This document shows positions 11,067 to 22,680 of a stretch of 64,000 bases of DNA, one piece after another. Below the pieces are notes generated by a model that searched no databases, was not told the DNA's origin, and worked only from the letters and a program-made list of their open reading frames with translations. Position 1 is the first letter of the stretch, and the number at the start of each line of letters is the position of its first letter. This stretch comes from Neoarius graeffei (Eukaryota; Chordata; Actinopteri; Siluriformes; Ariidae), in contig NC_083577.1 in NCBI RefSeq assembly GCF_027579695.1, positions 61,344,741-61,408,740 on the forward strand, given 5' to 3'. A program made the position numbers and the translations under genes.

Positions 11067-13049
11067 TGGGATACTTTTCAGCTCACCTTGGTTGTAAAGA
11101 GTGATTATATGAGTTACTATATGAGTCAAAATTTGCTAATGGGTAATAATGGTGAGACACGTATAAAAAATCATCTCCATCCACTATTTTAAACATAAAT
11201 TGGATATTTTTTGGTTTAAATAAAATAATATTGCTCTAAGAAATAATGTTGACAACTTCAGATATCACAAGCTATATTTTCCCAATAAAATCATGAATTA
11301 ATTTTTTGAAGTTGGTGAATTTTAGACACCCGACCGTAACAGTTCTGACTAACCAACTTCGACAAGGTTTGATTGCTATACAACTTATTGTCGGAATTAA
11401 ATCAACTACACTCCATAAAACAGGTTTACTGAAGTGTTTAAAAAACCACATACAATGGGCCTGCACATTTTCTAAACACGAAAAAATCATTTTAAAAAAA
11501 GACCCTTATGCACGTTACTGTGTCCGTCAGAAGTCAACATCAACTTGTGAATAAGAATATTCCAACTAAAAACATTAATATAGAACAATATATGTAATCA
11601 ATCACTTTAATATAAAAGCACCAATTGATTTATAATTAATTCTCGCCTTGGAATCTGCCTGTTTTCAAAATACATCGATGGTAAAATCAAAGGATCGCTG
11701 TCTGTCAGAAAATAACGTACACAAAACTGTATCGTATATCTCCAACCGGCATAGTACCGCATGATACACAAACCTCCAGGAAATCCACACTACCACAAGT
11801 TTTGATGACATCATCGCTTTCCGAGAAGATGGAGAAAATGGCCGCCTGAGCAGCGTGTGTTTGCAGTCTGTCAGGAAAGCTAACGTGCATAATACGTAAC
11901 GCACGTAAGTATAGATTTGTTCTTCACTCACTAAAAATGAACCGTAGCGATCGGGGAACTGGCTGAAATACTTCATAATGGATGTAAACAAAAATTCGAT
12001 TTACATGTAGAGAGTTAGATTATATTAATTTTGTACTTGTTCTACTATTGTGAAAAATGTTTCTGGGCCATAAGGCTCTTCCCTTTTCCAACCTGTCTAC
12101 TTGCAGCCGTCCAATTCTCCGGTTCTAGGGGGGCCTATCTAACAGTCTAGTTTGTTTTGGGTGTACTTGTCACCATGTCAGACAGGTCTCCTTCTGGAGT
12201 CAGAGAGCTTTAAGTGGACTTGTTGGAAAAAGGAAGAGATTGATGGCCCAGAAATATGTTTCCATGGCTGTAATCCAAATTTTAAGTCTCATTTATTACT
12301 TTATGGTGCATGCATATTACTATCAGACAGTTCCGGCTGTGTGCAATACTCATGTTGTAGTCTTCATTTATGAATTTTACTATATAATTTTAGTCTTAGA
12401 TTTCTCCTGTTACTTAAATATTCATATTCCCCTTTCCCTAGTCAGATCTTATAGTGCAATTAGAGTACATTTCAATGAATTCATCTTTGGTAATTTATGT
12501 CCGTCAAAAGTAACATGCATAAGTATACTAACCCACATGTGTTTTAATATTGTATTGTTCCACAGAGTCCTGTTTCCAATCCTTAATGTTAATAGTAAGT
12601 TACTACTGTTATGTTATGAGGATTTCTTCACAATGAATTCTTGTGTTATGTCGGTTCATAAGTGATAACAGAAACGTTATCACCTTGGCTCTTGGTCGTG
12701 AATCTTTTCACCTGTTTCTTGAATAATTATATTCTCATTTTCTGGAAAGATCTTTGATATTTTCCATTAAGTATTGTAAAAACCTGATTATTTCATTATT
12801 ATATGCATGGAGTTTTGTAAAATAAGGAGAAAAAAACTAAAAATACTTCATTTTTTTCCGTCAAAAAATAACATGCATAAGCGTAGATTTGATAACTTCG
12901 CAGATGATTTTTTTGAAAATCCAGTGTGATTACTATCTTTTCAATTGTTAATATGTTTAATAAAATAATAAAAGTTTAATATGATGTAGTTTAATTTTTC
13001 AATAAAAGAATATGAATTTTGACATGATTTGTTACATATTATTACCCAT
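11067..13049. other. Unassigned AT-rich DNA with a recurring CCGTCAAAA-type motif
   Basis: No gene is recognised; a 141-codon frame at 12240-12665 is AT-rich, hydrophobic and probably chance. A degenerate motif (YYGTCAGAAAATAACRTRCATAA) recurs five times on the same strand at 11524, 11702, 11868, 12501 and 12858. The copies at 11868 and 12858 also share the following AAGTATAGATTTG / AAGCGTAGATTTG. This suggests one old repeat-rich element of about 1.4 kb. Confidence 0.45.
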
Positions 13050-13453
13050 TAGCAGATTTTCATCCATATTCTTCTTGGCAGCTGAACCAATCTGGCCATT
13101 TTCTGCTGACCTCTCTTATCAACAAAGTGTTTCCAATCACAGAATTGTCACTCAGTCAATGTCTTTTGTTTGTTTGTTTGTTTGTTTGTTTCCACTGAAC
13201 TCTAGAGACTGTTGTATGTGGAATTCTCAAGAGATCAGCTGTTTCTGAAATACTCAAACCAGCCCATCTGGCATCATGATCAAAGTCACAGAGATCACAC
13301 TTTTCCTTCATTTGGAGATTTGACATGAACATTAACTGAAGCTCCTGACCTGTACCTGTATGATTTTTTTGTATTGCTCTGCTACTACATGATTGGCTGA
13401 TTAGATAACTGCATGAATGTGCAGGTGTCCCTAATAAAGTGGACAGTGAATGT
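13050..13453 (-). mobile_element. Tc1-like fragment: terminal repeat and transposase N-terminus
   Basis: The terminal repeat CCTAATAAAGTGGACAGTGA sits at 13429-13448. Reading inward on the minus strand come MKEKCDLCDFDHDARWAGL and SISETADLLRIPHTTVSRV, the transposase helix-turn-helix, then a decayed stretch matching AGAGAGGTCAGCAGAAAATGGCCAG. A small (GTTT)n insertion lies at about 13167-13190. The rest of the element is missing. The L2 LINE inserted within its terminal bases. Confidence 0.82.
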
Positions 13454-15587
13454 GAAGACAGTTGTAGATCTCCCAGAGCTGTCAACTTTGATTGGGTCAC
13501 TGTCAGCCCCTGCAGAACTTGATCAGGCAACTGAATGCTTAGAGTCAACATTCCGCCATACCTTAGATAATGTAGCTCCTCTAAAAAGGAAAATGGTCAG
13601 AGACAAAAAATTAGCACCCTGGTATAATGATGACACTCGCACATTAAAACAGACCACTCGAAAATTGGAACGTAAATGGCGTCAAACAAAATTGGTAGTG
13701 TTCAAATTAGCTTGGAAGGAGAGCTTCCTGAAGTATAGAAAAGCTCTTAGTGCTGCGAGATCAACATATTTCTCCTCCCTAATAGAAGATAACAAAAATA
13801 ATCCTAGATTCCTATTTAATACTGTAGCAAAATTAACCAGGAATAAGTCCACTATCAACACATGCACACCTGCAGTATGTAGTAGCAACGACTTCATGAA
13901 TTTTTTTAATGACAAAATTGAGAATATCCGACAAAAAATTCAAACTACTAATTTAAGGTTAGACAATGAAAGTGACCTTGTAGTTAACAATATAACTGTA
14001 TCAGATCATCAGTTAGAATGTTTTACTCTCCTAAAAGAAACTGAATTACTTTCATTAATCTCTACATCAAAAGCCTCAACTTGCATACTAGATCCCTTAC
14101 CGACACATCTATTCAAACAGATAATGCCTGGAGTAATTGAACCGCTTCTAAAAATAATAAATTCTTCTCTTATGATTGGCTATGTACCCAAATCCTTTAA
14201 ACTAGCAGTTATCAAACCCCTGATTAAAAAACCTGACCTTGATCCCTGTCAGCTGTCCAATTATCGGCCAATATCAAACCTCCCCTTTATCTCCAAGATC
14301 CTTGAAAAAGCTGTGGCACAGCAGTTATGCTCATATTTACATAGGAATAACATCCATGAAATGTATCAGTCAGGATTTAGACCTCATCATAGCACAGAGA
14401 CAGCACTGGTTAAAGTAGTAAACGACCTACTGTTGGCGTCTGATCAGGGCTGTGTCTCGCTACTTGTGTTGCTTGACCTTAGTGCAGCATTTGATACCAT
14501 TGATCATTCCATTCTTCTGGATAGACTAGAAAATGTTGTGGGAGTTAAGGGAATGGCCCTCTCCTGGCTCAGGTCTTATCTAACTGATCGTTATCAGTAT
14601 GTTGATATAAATGGTGATATTTCTAGACGTACCGAGGTAAAGTTTGGTGTTCCACAAGGTTCTGTCTTGGGTCCACTGCTTTTTTCTCTATATATGTTAC
14701 CTCTGGGCGATATTATTCGTAAACATTGTATTAGTTTCCACTGTTATGCTGATGACACACAGTTGTATGTCTCTGCAAAACCTGATGAGAGACACCAGCT
14801 TAATAGAATTGAGGAATGTGTTAAGGACATTAGTCACTGGATGCTTATTAATTTCCTTCTGCTTAACTCTGACAAGACTGAAGTACTTGTGCTAGGACCA
14901 CTTACAGCTAGAAGTAAGTTTTCTGATTACACAGTGACTCTGGGTGGCCTTTCTGTTTCTTCACGTGCAGCAGTAAAAGACCTCGGAGTGATTATTGACC
15001 CCAGTCTTTCATTCGAAACTCACATTGATAACATCACCCAGATAGCTTTCTTTCATCTCAGAAATATTGCAAAGATAAGAAATTTAATGTCATTGCATGA
15101 TGCAGAAAAACTAGTCCATGCTTTCGTTACCTCCAGGTTGGATTATTGTAATGCCTTACTGTCTGGAGGTTCCAATAAGTGCATAAACAAGCTCCAGTTA
15201 GTTCAAAATGCAGCAGCAAGAGTCCTTACTAGAACTAGAAAATATGACCACATCACGCCTGTCTTATCCACACTGCATTGGCTCCCAATCAAATTTCGTA
15301 TTGATTATAAAATACTACTATTGACCTTTAAAGCACTAAATGGTCTCGCACCACAGTACCTGAGTGAACTTCTGCTCCTCTATGACCCGCCACGCCTACT
15401 TAGATCAAAAGGTGCAGGCTATCTGCTGGTACCTCGTATAGTGAAGGCTACATCAGGGGGCAGAGCCTTTTCTTACAAAGCCCCACAGTTATGGAACAGC
15501 CTTCCAAGTAATGTTCGGGAATCAGACACAGTCTCAGCATTTAAGTCTAGGCTGAAAACATATCTGTTTAGTCAAGCCTTTTGTTAA
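13413..15587 (+). CDS. Reverse transcriptase of an L2-like LINE (endonuclease missing)
   Basis: A 724-residue open frame with no stops. The first 14 or so residues ([14 protein letters not shown]) come from the Tc1 remnant upstream; L2 sequence starts near residue 15. Residues about 15-200 are the linker rich in basic and aromatic residues ([20 protein letters not shown]). The reverse transcriptase follows: [20 protein letters not shown] (about residues 285-305), [34 protein letters not shown] (about 350-375), [16 protein letters not shown] (about 412-427) and the catalytic YADDTQLY (445-452). The C-terminal region carries [45 protein letters not shown] and a final [14 protein letters not shown], usual for L2/CR1-group elements. 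The protein would copy LINE RNA into DNA at nicked target sites. The ATG is not the original start, so translation from this locus is doubtful. Confidence 0.9.
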   Translation: MNVQVSLIKWTVNVKTVVDLPELSTLIGSLSAPAELDQATECLESTFRHTLDNVAPLKRKMVRDKKLAPWYNDDTRTLKQTTRKLERKWRQTKLVVFKLAWKESFLKYRKALSAARSTYFSSLIEDNKNNPRFLFNTVAKLTRNKSTINTCTPAVCSSNDFMNFFNDKIENIRQKIQTTNLRLDNESDLVVNNITVSDHQLECFTLLKETELLSLISTSKASTCILDPLPTHLFKQIMPGVIEPLLKIINSSLMIGYVPKSFKLAVIKPLIKKPDLDPCQLSNYRPISNLPFISKILEKAVAQQLCSYLHRNNIHEMYQSGFRPHHSTETALVKVVNDLLLASDQGCVSLLVLLDLSAAFDTIDHSILLDRLENVVGVKGMALSWLRSYLTDRYQYVDINGDISRRTEVKFGVPQGSVLGPLLFSLYMLPLGDIIRKHCISFHCYADDTQLYVSAKPDERHQLNRIEECVKDISHWMLINFLLLNSDKTEVLVLGPLTARSKFSDYTVTLGGLSVSSRAAVKDLGVIIDPSLSFETHIDNITQIAFFHLRNIAKIRNLMSLHDAEKLVHAFVTSRLDYCNALLSGGSNKCINKLQLVQNAAARVLTRTRKYDHITPVLSTLHWLPIKFRIDYKILLLTFKALNGLAPQYLSELLLLYDPPRLLRSKGAGYLLVPRIVKATSGGRAFSYKAPQLWNSLPSNVRESDTVSAFKSRLKTYLFSQAFC

Positions 15588-16728
15588 TGGTGTTTATGAG
15601 GTAAAGGAGTAGATCTGGAGGGTCCTCAGACATAGAGTGTTTTGGTAAACTGGGATGTATGGATGCTGTCAGTCCCCACTAGCTTGCTCACTCGAGTTTG
15701 TTGATGGTGTAGTGGCTGCTGCTTTATGTCCCGGGGCTCCCTCATGCCTGTGTTACCTTCTGGCTCTCTCCTTTTAGTTATGCTGTCATAGTTACTTGCT
15801 GGAGTCCCTGCTTGTACTCGGTGCAATATGTATACTGCTCCTACTTATTCAGGTGACATTGGGCATACCTAATAACCTGTGTTTTCTTCCCCCCCCCCCC
15901 CCCCCCCCAAATCTGTCCCTCTGAGTTACATGGAGTCAACAGGAAATCTTTTGGTGGAGAGGGTGGAGACCTCGACTGGCTATCGTAGCCTGCAGGGAAT
16001 CGGCTGTCAGACATTCTGTCGCATGTCCCAGACCCGGTGAAATGTAACTGAATTGTCTTGGCCAGCCCTAAGGGTCCCATCTGCATCTCATCATTGCTGA
16101 GGAGTGTGCTCCCATCACCCAATCAAGCATCCAGCCAGAGCAGGTCATGATATTTTTTACCATATTAACATGCCATTGTTGTGTGTTATGCCTGATGTAA
16201 AGACTCTCGTGTCTGCGAGCCTACCACACAGATTTAATACTTGTCATTTTTAGGGCATACCTAACAACCTGTGTTTTCTTTCTCTCTCTCTCCCCCCCCT
16301 CCCCCCCAATCTGTCCCTCTGAGTTACATGTTGATCCTGGGACTGAGATGCTGGCCTCTTCTGCCCCTCGGACCTGCTTGATCCATCCTGGTGCCCTGTG
16401 TCTGGTCGGAGTTTTATCGCACCGCTCCTGTGAAGGACGGCCCCATGAGGACAGTTGAGGGTTATACCTGTTAAAACTGTTAATATTATAGTCAGGCTGT
16501 CTGTTGTTGCCCAAATGAGGATGGGTTCCCTTTTGAGTCTGGTTCCTCTCGAGGTTTCTTCCTCATGTCGTCTGAGGGAGTTTTTCCTTGCCACCGTCGC
16601 CACAGGCTTGCTCATTGGGGATAGATTAGGGATAAAATTAGCTCATGTTTTAAGTCGTTCAAATTCTGTAAAGCTGCTTTGTGACAATGTTTATTGTTAA
16701 AAGCGCTATACAAATAAACTTGATTTGA
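13454..16728 (+). mobile_element. L2-clade non-LTR retrotransposon, 5'-truncated
   Basis: A 3275-bp copy flanked by an 8-bp direct repeat GTGAATGT (13446-13453 and 16729-16736), consistent with target-primed insertion. It lacks ORF1 and the endonuclease domain, starting in the linker just before the reverse transcriptase, and has a long 3' UTR ending GCGCTATACAAATAAACTTG then ATTTGA. The coding part has no internal stop, so this is a young copy, yet dead because of the missing endonuclease. The 3' end could compete for, or report, the machinery of full-length relatives. A remnant of the same 3' end lies at 36150-36225. Confidence 0.92.
15588..16728 (+). repeat. L2 3' UTR with internal tandem duplication
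   Basis: Two blocks share GGGCATACCTAAYAACCTGT, TGTTTTCTT, a C-rich run and AATCTGTCCCTCTGAGTTAC: 15858-15931 and 16252-16330, about 395 bp apart. The first has about 20 uninterrupted C residues, the second a (CT)n then broken C run. The final 150 bp (CGAGGTTTCTTCCTCATGTC through TGTAAAGCTGCTTTGTGACA and TACAAATAAACTTG) is the conserved tail recognised for reverse transcription. Confidence 0.85.
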
Positions 16729-16736
16729 GTGAATGT

Positions 16737-17519
16737 ACAGTACATTGAATATTTAATGTGGCAGAAAGTTGTTTAGGATGTAGTCAAATAAACTAACCTA
16801 GTTATGTTTATGTGAGTCTGTTTAAAAGGTGTGCTCAGAATTTAAACTGGATGCTCAGCCATGTCATTGTAAAAAATTAACAAACTACTGTGCACGAACC
16901 AAAGCTGAAAAAAGTGAACTTTCTTGCACTTTTCTTGCTTTGATTTTTGTTCTCTTGCATTGACGCACTTTGGAAAACATCGAGAAAAATCAGAGAACTA
17001 AATCAGCAGATGACGCACCATGCTAAATCAACACTGACCGCAGCTGACATGCCCTTACCAGATATGCTTCCAATACATCTTCACTACTGTTCCCTTCCTC
17101 CCAACTTCTCTTCATCTCTAGATGCATCAGAGGCTGTTGTTTTGGAGCTTTAGCTGGTCTACATGCGTGCTAGCCACCAACTCATCAGCAAAACCTCAAC
17201 TATTCCTTTCTTCCCCCTTTTTTCCATCTCGCTCTCAGTTGAACTCCTTCATCCTCTGTTTAAAAACTGCCTCTTGTTTCTCTTTTGCTATATCTTTTTA
17301 AAAATACTGAAATTCTCTCTTGGTTGTGCCAGGCGCATGAGGTGAGTACGTGAGCCCCCCCTTAGTGAGTGGAGGGATGTAGAGATGAGAGGAAGGGGGG
17401 ATGAGCTGATGGAGGAGTGTGAGCAGGTCTGTAGAGGGCACAGTGGGACTCCTTTCATCCTCACAGCAGTGAGTGGCTGCAAGGACACAAGAGCAGACAC
17501 TCGCTGCACCCTGTGAACG

Positions 17520-17520
<1 letters not shown>
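16737..17520. other. Unassigned DNA
   Basis: No gene or repeat recognised. Pyrimidine-rich stretches lie at 17190-17300. The segment just left of the CA array (17340-17500) is G+A-rich. Confidence 0.4.

Positions 17521-17600
<80 letters not shown>
17521..17600. repeat. (CA)n microsatellite
   Basis: About 38 CA units. Frames of His-Thr or Val-Cys repeats through it are artefacts of the array. Confidence 0.97.
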
Positions 17601-17640
17601 GCCAGCATGCCAGCTCTGCCCTAAGAAGAAATGGTTTCTG

Positions 17641-17776
17641 CTCTCTCTCTCTCTCTCTCCCACAAGTCTGCATACTATGTATTTCCTTTACAGTCAAGCA
17701 GCTGATCAAGTACCAGCAAGAAAACTAAAAGAAACTGACGAAGCTCAGAAATACACCTCATTATCTGTGTATCTGC

Positions 17777-17832
<56 letters not shown>
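17641..17832. repeat. Dispersed repeat between (CT)n and (CA)n, copy 2
   Basis: Second copy of the block at 7876-8063: CT array, core with CCACAAGTCTGCATACTATG, TTTACAGTCAAGCAGCTGAT and CTAAAAGAAACTGACGAA, then a CA array. The cores differ by scattered substitutions and a short insertion (GCTCAGAAATACACC). Confidence 0.85.
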
Positions 17833-17833
<1 letters not shown>

Positions 17834-18975
17834 CTTTTAATCATAAAAGTTCCAGCACTGCAAAGGATTTTTTTAAAGAGATCAACCAAAAGACATTGAA
17901 AATAAAGATGAGAAAATACACAGATAATTCCCCAAATGTATATGAGCACGTACTCACCTCATAAGAGGAATCCAAATTAAAAATAGATGAGAGAAAATTT
18001 TAAACATAAAGAGAGAATAAAGTAATACAAATGAGATAGCAAATCCAAAGTTAAGTTCTGGATGCACTTAAAGACAAGTCTCAAAGAAACCCAACTGCAT
18101 TTTAAGGCATTACAAACCCAAGAGTTTATCCCTGACTCGAGTACCAGCTGATTCTGATCCTCACTGACCCTGTAACTAACATCAACAAAGAACACAGAGA
18201 TCAGATCAGCACTGCGTTGTACCCAGGATAACACCATCAGAATCAAACTAAACATCTGGAACAGTGGCTGCAAATCAGAATTAGGATCACAATGTTATCA
18301 GACCCTAATGACAGAATATGATTGGGTCAATTCCCCCAAAACCCAGAGCTATATGACTTCTAGTTAGCTTCAAAGCTGATTGATTAACAGCATGTTGTTT
18401 AAAATTGAATGCCCCCCCAGTCTTCAGAGATTAAAGTGTTGGAGAAAACTCAGTAACAAAGGATTCCAAGCTCAAGAAAGGATATAAATCCTTCATCGGA
18501 GAATTCATTCACAGCTATCAGTGTAAGGCTAATGTTAATGTGAACCAGTAGCAAAAACCCAGTAGTGTTAAAAGAGTCCATTGGTGAAGTATCTCCTTAC
18601 AAAGCAGAGACAGATCCTGACCTGGTACAGACTCAGTGCCCACAGTCTCACCATCAACAACTGCAGACAGAAAAAACTGGCTGTCCTGACAGGTGTGTGT
18701 GACATCTAATTTAAAACCAGTGAAATTTTCAGCCTCACATTTCAATCTCTAATCGACTTCATGATTCTGCTGGAAAATACAAATCTGAGTAATTTGGGGA
18801 AGAGCACACAGCATTACTTGCTTCAAAATATGTAACAACATGTCACCTTCTGAAGACAGTATATGACTCATCCCCATTCTTACTAAACCCCACAACCTCC
18901 TGACCACCAAGTGCTATCCCTCCATCCCACTCCCCACAGTCCCTTCTGTGATTATTGCCCTTATTACTGGTATTG
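17833..18975. other. Unassigned DNA, possible decayed gene fragment on the minus strand
   Basis: Two minus-strand frames, 18273-17977 (98 codons) and 18745-18518 (75 codons), have protein-like composition. The first contains VSEDQNQLVLESGINS; the second contains CQDSQFFLSAVVDGETVGTE. I do not recognise a domain. They may be chance frames, a decayed gene, or part of an unrecognised repeat. Confidence 0.3.
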
Positions 18976-18986
18976 ATTTTTTTTAC

Positions 18987-19017
<31 letters not shown>

Positions 19018-19465
19018 TAAACAACAACAATAATAATTTCCTTGTCGGGACCACCCAAATGTCTCCACAAAGTCAAAACTGTCAGACTTTACAACCCTTG
19101 TGGGGACATTTGACCCTCAGTAGTATATAAACACACACACACACACACATGCACATGCTTGTCTCACTATCTATGTGAGGCAAATGTCTGTCTATCTTCC
19201 ACTGACATGATTATTAATTAAGTTAATTAATGCTGTGCCTGTCCCTAAACCTAACTCTAACCTTAAGCTTGGTAATGAAAAGGAAACTTTTTGGCTTTTT
19301 AATTTTTTTTTTATTTTTTTGTTCAACAACAACAACAAAAACAACAGCAACAAGAATTTCCTTGTGGGGACCACCCAAATGTCCCCACAAAATCAAATCA
19401 AAACTGTCAGATTTTACTATCCTTGTGGGGACATTTGGTCCTCAGTAGTATATAAAAACATGCGT

Positions 19466-19506
<41 letters not shown>
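18976..19506. repeat. Duplicated GTGGGGACCACCCAAATGTC block with microsatellites
   Basis: Two direct copies, 19034-19131 and 19355-19455. Each reads AATTTCCTTGTGGGGACCAC-like, then CCCAAATGTCTCCACAAA-like, then a TTGTGGGGACATTTG-like stretch ending CCTCAGTAGTATATAAA and running into CA repeats. A TTA array (18976-19016) precedes the first. Between them lies a telomere-like CCTAAACCTAACTCTAACC. The GGGGACC...GGTCC ends are inverted within each block, as in a small fold-back element. A further single copy is at 25450-25560. Confidence 0.75.
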
Positions 19507-19509
<3 letters not shown>

Positions 19510-21439
19510 GCATTCCCTGTAAAATGTTGTCCTCTAAACGACCGGAGCCACATTATCATAGCCCAAGTGTGGCTTGCTCGCAATTTGTGACAAAAATGAA
19601 CTGGGGATAAAAAAAAGAAATAAAACAATAACCCTCTCAAGAATACCTCTCCCAAAATAATTCTGTACCCAGGGCAACCGTGCTGTCACTCAGCAGAAGT
19701 AACTGCAGGAAAGAAAAGAGTCGGGGGTGGCAGGAGGGGGGATGTGAGGCAGAGAGAGCAGGAGAGAGGAGGGGAATCATCAAGATGTGACAATTGTGAC
19801 AAGAGCAGGGAAAGTGTTGCAGCACGCATTTCTCCGTCTCTCGCCTGGCCCTGGCGCTGACAGCTTAATGTGAACCACATGCAATATTTATTCTCATCCA
19901 CTGTCAGACTGTCGAGTCGTCCGACGGAGTATAAAGAATGTCACTTATTAGAATAAAGGCAGAGGAATGAACGGTAATCAAGGACATGTGTATATCAGGC
20001 CTTCCGTCGCCCTTCCAGCCCTGTGCTCTAGCGCACAGCTCTTGCTCTGATAACAAGCTTTCAGGAGCGCTATGTGGCGGTGCTAAATTCATTTATTTAT
20101 CTCATTAGGACTGGCAGGCCACAGGACCCAGGACTCAGACATGTGTATTTTGTTATAACCCTTATCACCAAGCTAATAAACAAAGCTGCTCACCACAGTG
20201 CTGGCGATTGCACGCTATCATTAGCCTGACTAAAAACACATGGAATCTCCATATCAAAAAATGAGAGGATGGGAATTATAGTGATTTTCAGGAAGAGCTC
20301 TACGATCAGTCGTCAAGACTTTCCTTTTTGAAATATTAAAGAATAACATATGAAGGAACAAAGTTGAGTCATAGAGCTTTTTGTTTACCCATAAAGCCCA
20401 GATATTAGAACATATGTTTTACCACAATTGATAGATGTTCTTTTTTTTGTAATCTGATTTACAGCTTTTCCCACAACCTTTGTAAACCTTTGTCAATTTT
20501 CCTTTTCAGAGAATTCTTCCCAGTGTGTCGCCAATACACCTTACACCTTACAATGAGGAGTCTACGTTTCCAGATGAAACAAAAAGAATGGTGTGATCTT
20601 GTTGACAGGTAGACCCATTAAGTGTTAAAGATTTGAAAGAGATTCTTAACAAAGATCATTGTGAGGACAAGCATTTAATGGGTTGTATTTGATCCCACTG
20701 AATGCCTTTAACCTCTGATCACTATCTCTGGTGGTAGTGCAGGTAATACACAAGCAGCACACTGCATTTATCAGTGTCTCTATCCCACAGATGGAGCATT
20801 TCTCAGAACAACAAGAGGGCCTCCAGCACCGTCGCTCATCAAATGAGTCCTGTTTCCAGTATCTAGGGAAAGACAGCAGGTCTGACGCTCTTAGTTAAGA
20901 TCTCATTACTGATAATGCTGGTACAAACACTTTCAGATGGACAGAATAAACACACACACACACTTTGCTTTTTTTGACATGATCTCACAGATATCTACCG
21001 ACAATAGGGTCTTCAAGAACAGATATTTAAGCATGTGCACACACAGAGGGAGGGAGGACAAGAGAGGGGGAGAGAGAGAGAGAGTACGTACTTCATTAGT
21101 GGCATCTGCTTCTGTTTAAACTCTACAGTCTCACTCATTACTAAACCTTTAGCTACAGGCTCCCAATAGCTGCTCCGGCAGACAACAGGAACTCTCCTTG
21201 TGGAAAAGTATTTTTTTTTTGTATTGTTTTAATCAACATGCCACAGTTCCCTAGAGGTGGAGGCTGAGAAAGACATTCCTGCATAAGATATGATGAAAAC
21301 TCAAGCCTTATTCATCATTTCAGAATCTCTTTGAAACCTCCAAACATTGATCAAATGCCAGCAGTTCCAAAAACATGACCAGAGCCAGTGGTTTTGTACT
21401 CCATAAAGTGTCAGTTTGATTGAACTGTGCCGTAACATC
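19507..21439. other. Unassigned DNA; possible conserved non-coding stretch 19630-20160
   Basis: No gene or transposon is recognised. The part from 19630 to 20160 has mixed composition with words such as CAATATTTATTCTCATC, AGCGCACAGCTCTTGCTCTG and ATTTATTTATCTCATTAGG that resemble conserved non-coding DNA, a weak judgement made without any alignment. (GA)n lies near 21060-21085. Confidence 0.35.
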
Positions 21440-22364
21440 CAGTATCAGTCAAAAGTTTGGACATGCCTTGCAATTCAATGGTTTTCCTTTATTTTTATTA
21501 ATTAAAAGTCACTTCATGTCTTAAAGTAATGATGGATGTCATTTCTCTTTACTTAGCTAAGCGGTTCTTGACATAATATGGATTAACTACATTTGTGGAA
21601 TAGGGCTATTTACTGTATTTTTATTATTTACTGTTTACTGTTTGATCTCAAATGCATTAAGAAGGCAAGAAATTGCACTAATTAACTTTTGACGAGGCAC
21701 CTGTTAACTGAAAAGCATTCCAGGTGACTACCTCATGAAGCTGGTTAAGATAATGCTAATAGTGTGTAAAGTGTCATCAAGGTAAACACTGGCTATTCTA
21801 AAGAATCTAAAATATGAAACATATTTTGTTTTTTAACACTTTTTTGTTTACCACATACTTCCATATATGTTCCATATGTTAGTTCATGGCGGCACGGTGG
21901 TGTAGTGGTTAGTGCTGTCGCCTCACAGCAAGAAGGTCCTGGGTTCGAGCCCCGGGGCCGGTGAGGGCCTTTCTGTGCAGAGTTTGCATGTTCTCCCCAT
22001 GTCCGCGTGGGTTTCCTCCGGGTGCTCCGGTTTCCCCCACAGTCCAAAGACATGCAGGTTAGGTTAACTGGTGACTCTAAATTGACCGTAGGTGTGAGTG
22101 TGAATGGTTGTCTATGTGTCAGCCCTGTGATGACCTGGCGACTTGTCCAGGGTGTACCCCGCCTTTCGCCCATAGTCAGCTGGGATAGGCTCCAGCTTGC
22201 CTGTGACCCTGTAGAACAGGATAAAGCAGCTAGAGATAATGAGATGAGATGTTAGTTCATAGTTTTGATGTCTTCAGTGTTGTTCTACAATGTAGAAAGT
22301 AATCATAATACACAAAAAAAAACCTATGAATGAGTAGGGGTGTACAAACTTTTGACTGGTACAG
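21440..22364 (+). mobile_element. Tc1-like MITE, 'CAGTCAAAAGTTTGGACA' family, split by a V-SINE
   Basis: The left end CAGTATCAGTCAAAAGTTTG and the right end CAAACTTTTGACTGGTACAG are inverted, with TA after the right end (22365-22366) and TC in place of TA on the left. The interior shares TTAAAGTAATGATGGATGTC, GGAATAGGGCTATTTA and AGCATTCCAGGTGACTACCT with the copies at 27163, 52951 and 57229. About 550 bp without the SINE and no coding capacity: a non-autonomous element presumably moved by a Tc1/mariner transposase. Confidence 0.9.
21888..22248 (+). mobile_element. V-SINE-like element with 12-bp target duplication
   Basis: A 361-bp copy flanked by ATGTTAGTTCAT at 21876-21887 and 22249-22260. 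Head GGCGGCACGGTGGTGTAGTG, B box GGGTTCGAGCC, core with CATGTTCTCCCCATGTCCGC and GTTTCCTCCGGGTGCTCC, tail AGATAATGAGATGAG. Removing the SINE and one repeat restores the host MITE sequence seen at 53390-53410. Confidence 0.96.
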
Positions 22365-22505
22365 TATATGTGATCATGTCTCTTTCCTCCAAAATGCCCA
22401 CTGAGGACAGTATATGTTATAGGGGTAGCACTAACAAATTTATCACAAACATGTTCGGGTCCAGTAGTATCTTATGTGACTTAAAACTCCTTTTCATAGT
22501 AGTGG

Positions 22506-22643
22506 TTCATTCATTCATTCATCTTCTGTCACTATTCTGTCCTAGTCAGGGTTTCAGTATCCGGAGCCTGTCCCTGGAACACTGCGTGTGAGGTGGGGAA
22601 ACACCTTGGATGAGACACCAGTCCATTGTAGAGAGAGAGCCAT

Positions 22644-22680
<37 letters not shown>

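Noticed and set aside
12240-12665. 141-codon hydrophobic plus-strand frame
   Set aside because: The AT-rich sequence gives Ile/Phe/Tyr/Leu-rich translation that mimics a membrane protein; no family resemblance and embedded in repeat-like DNA.
17288-17964. Frames encoding poly-(His-Thr) or poly-(Val-Cys)
   Set aside because: They are translations of CA/GT microsatellites; the same happens at 7.6, 19.5, 22.6, 26.4, 34.4 and 42.6 kb.
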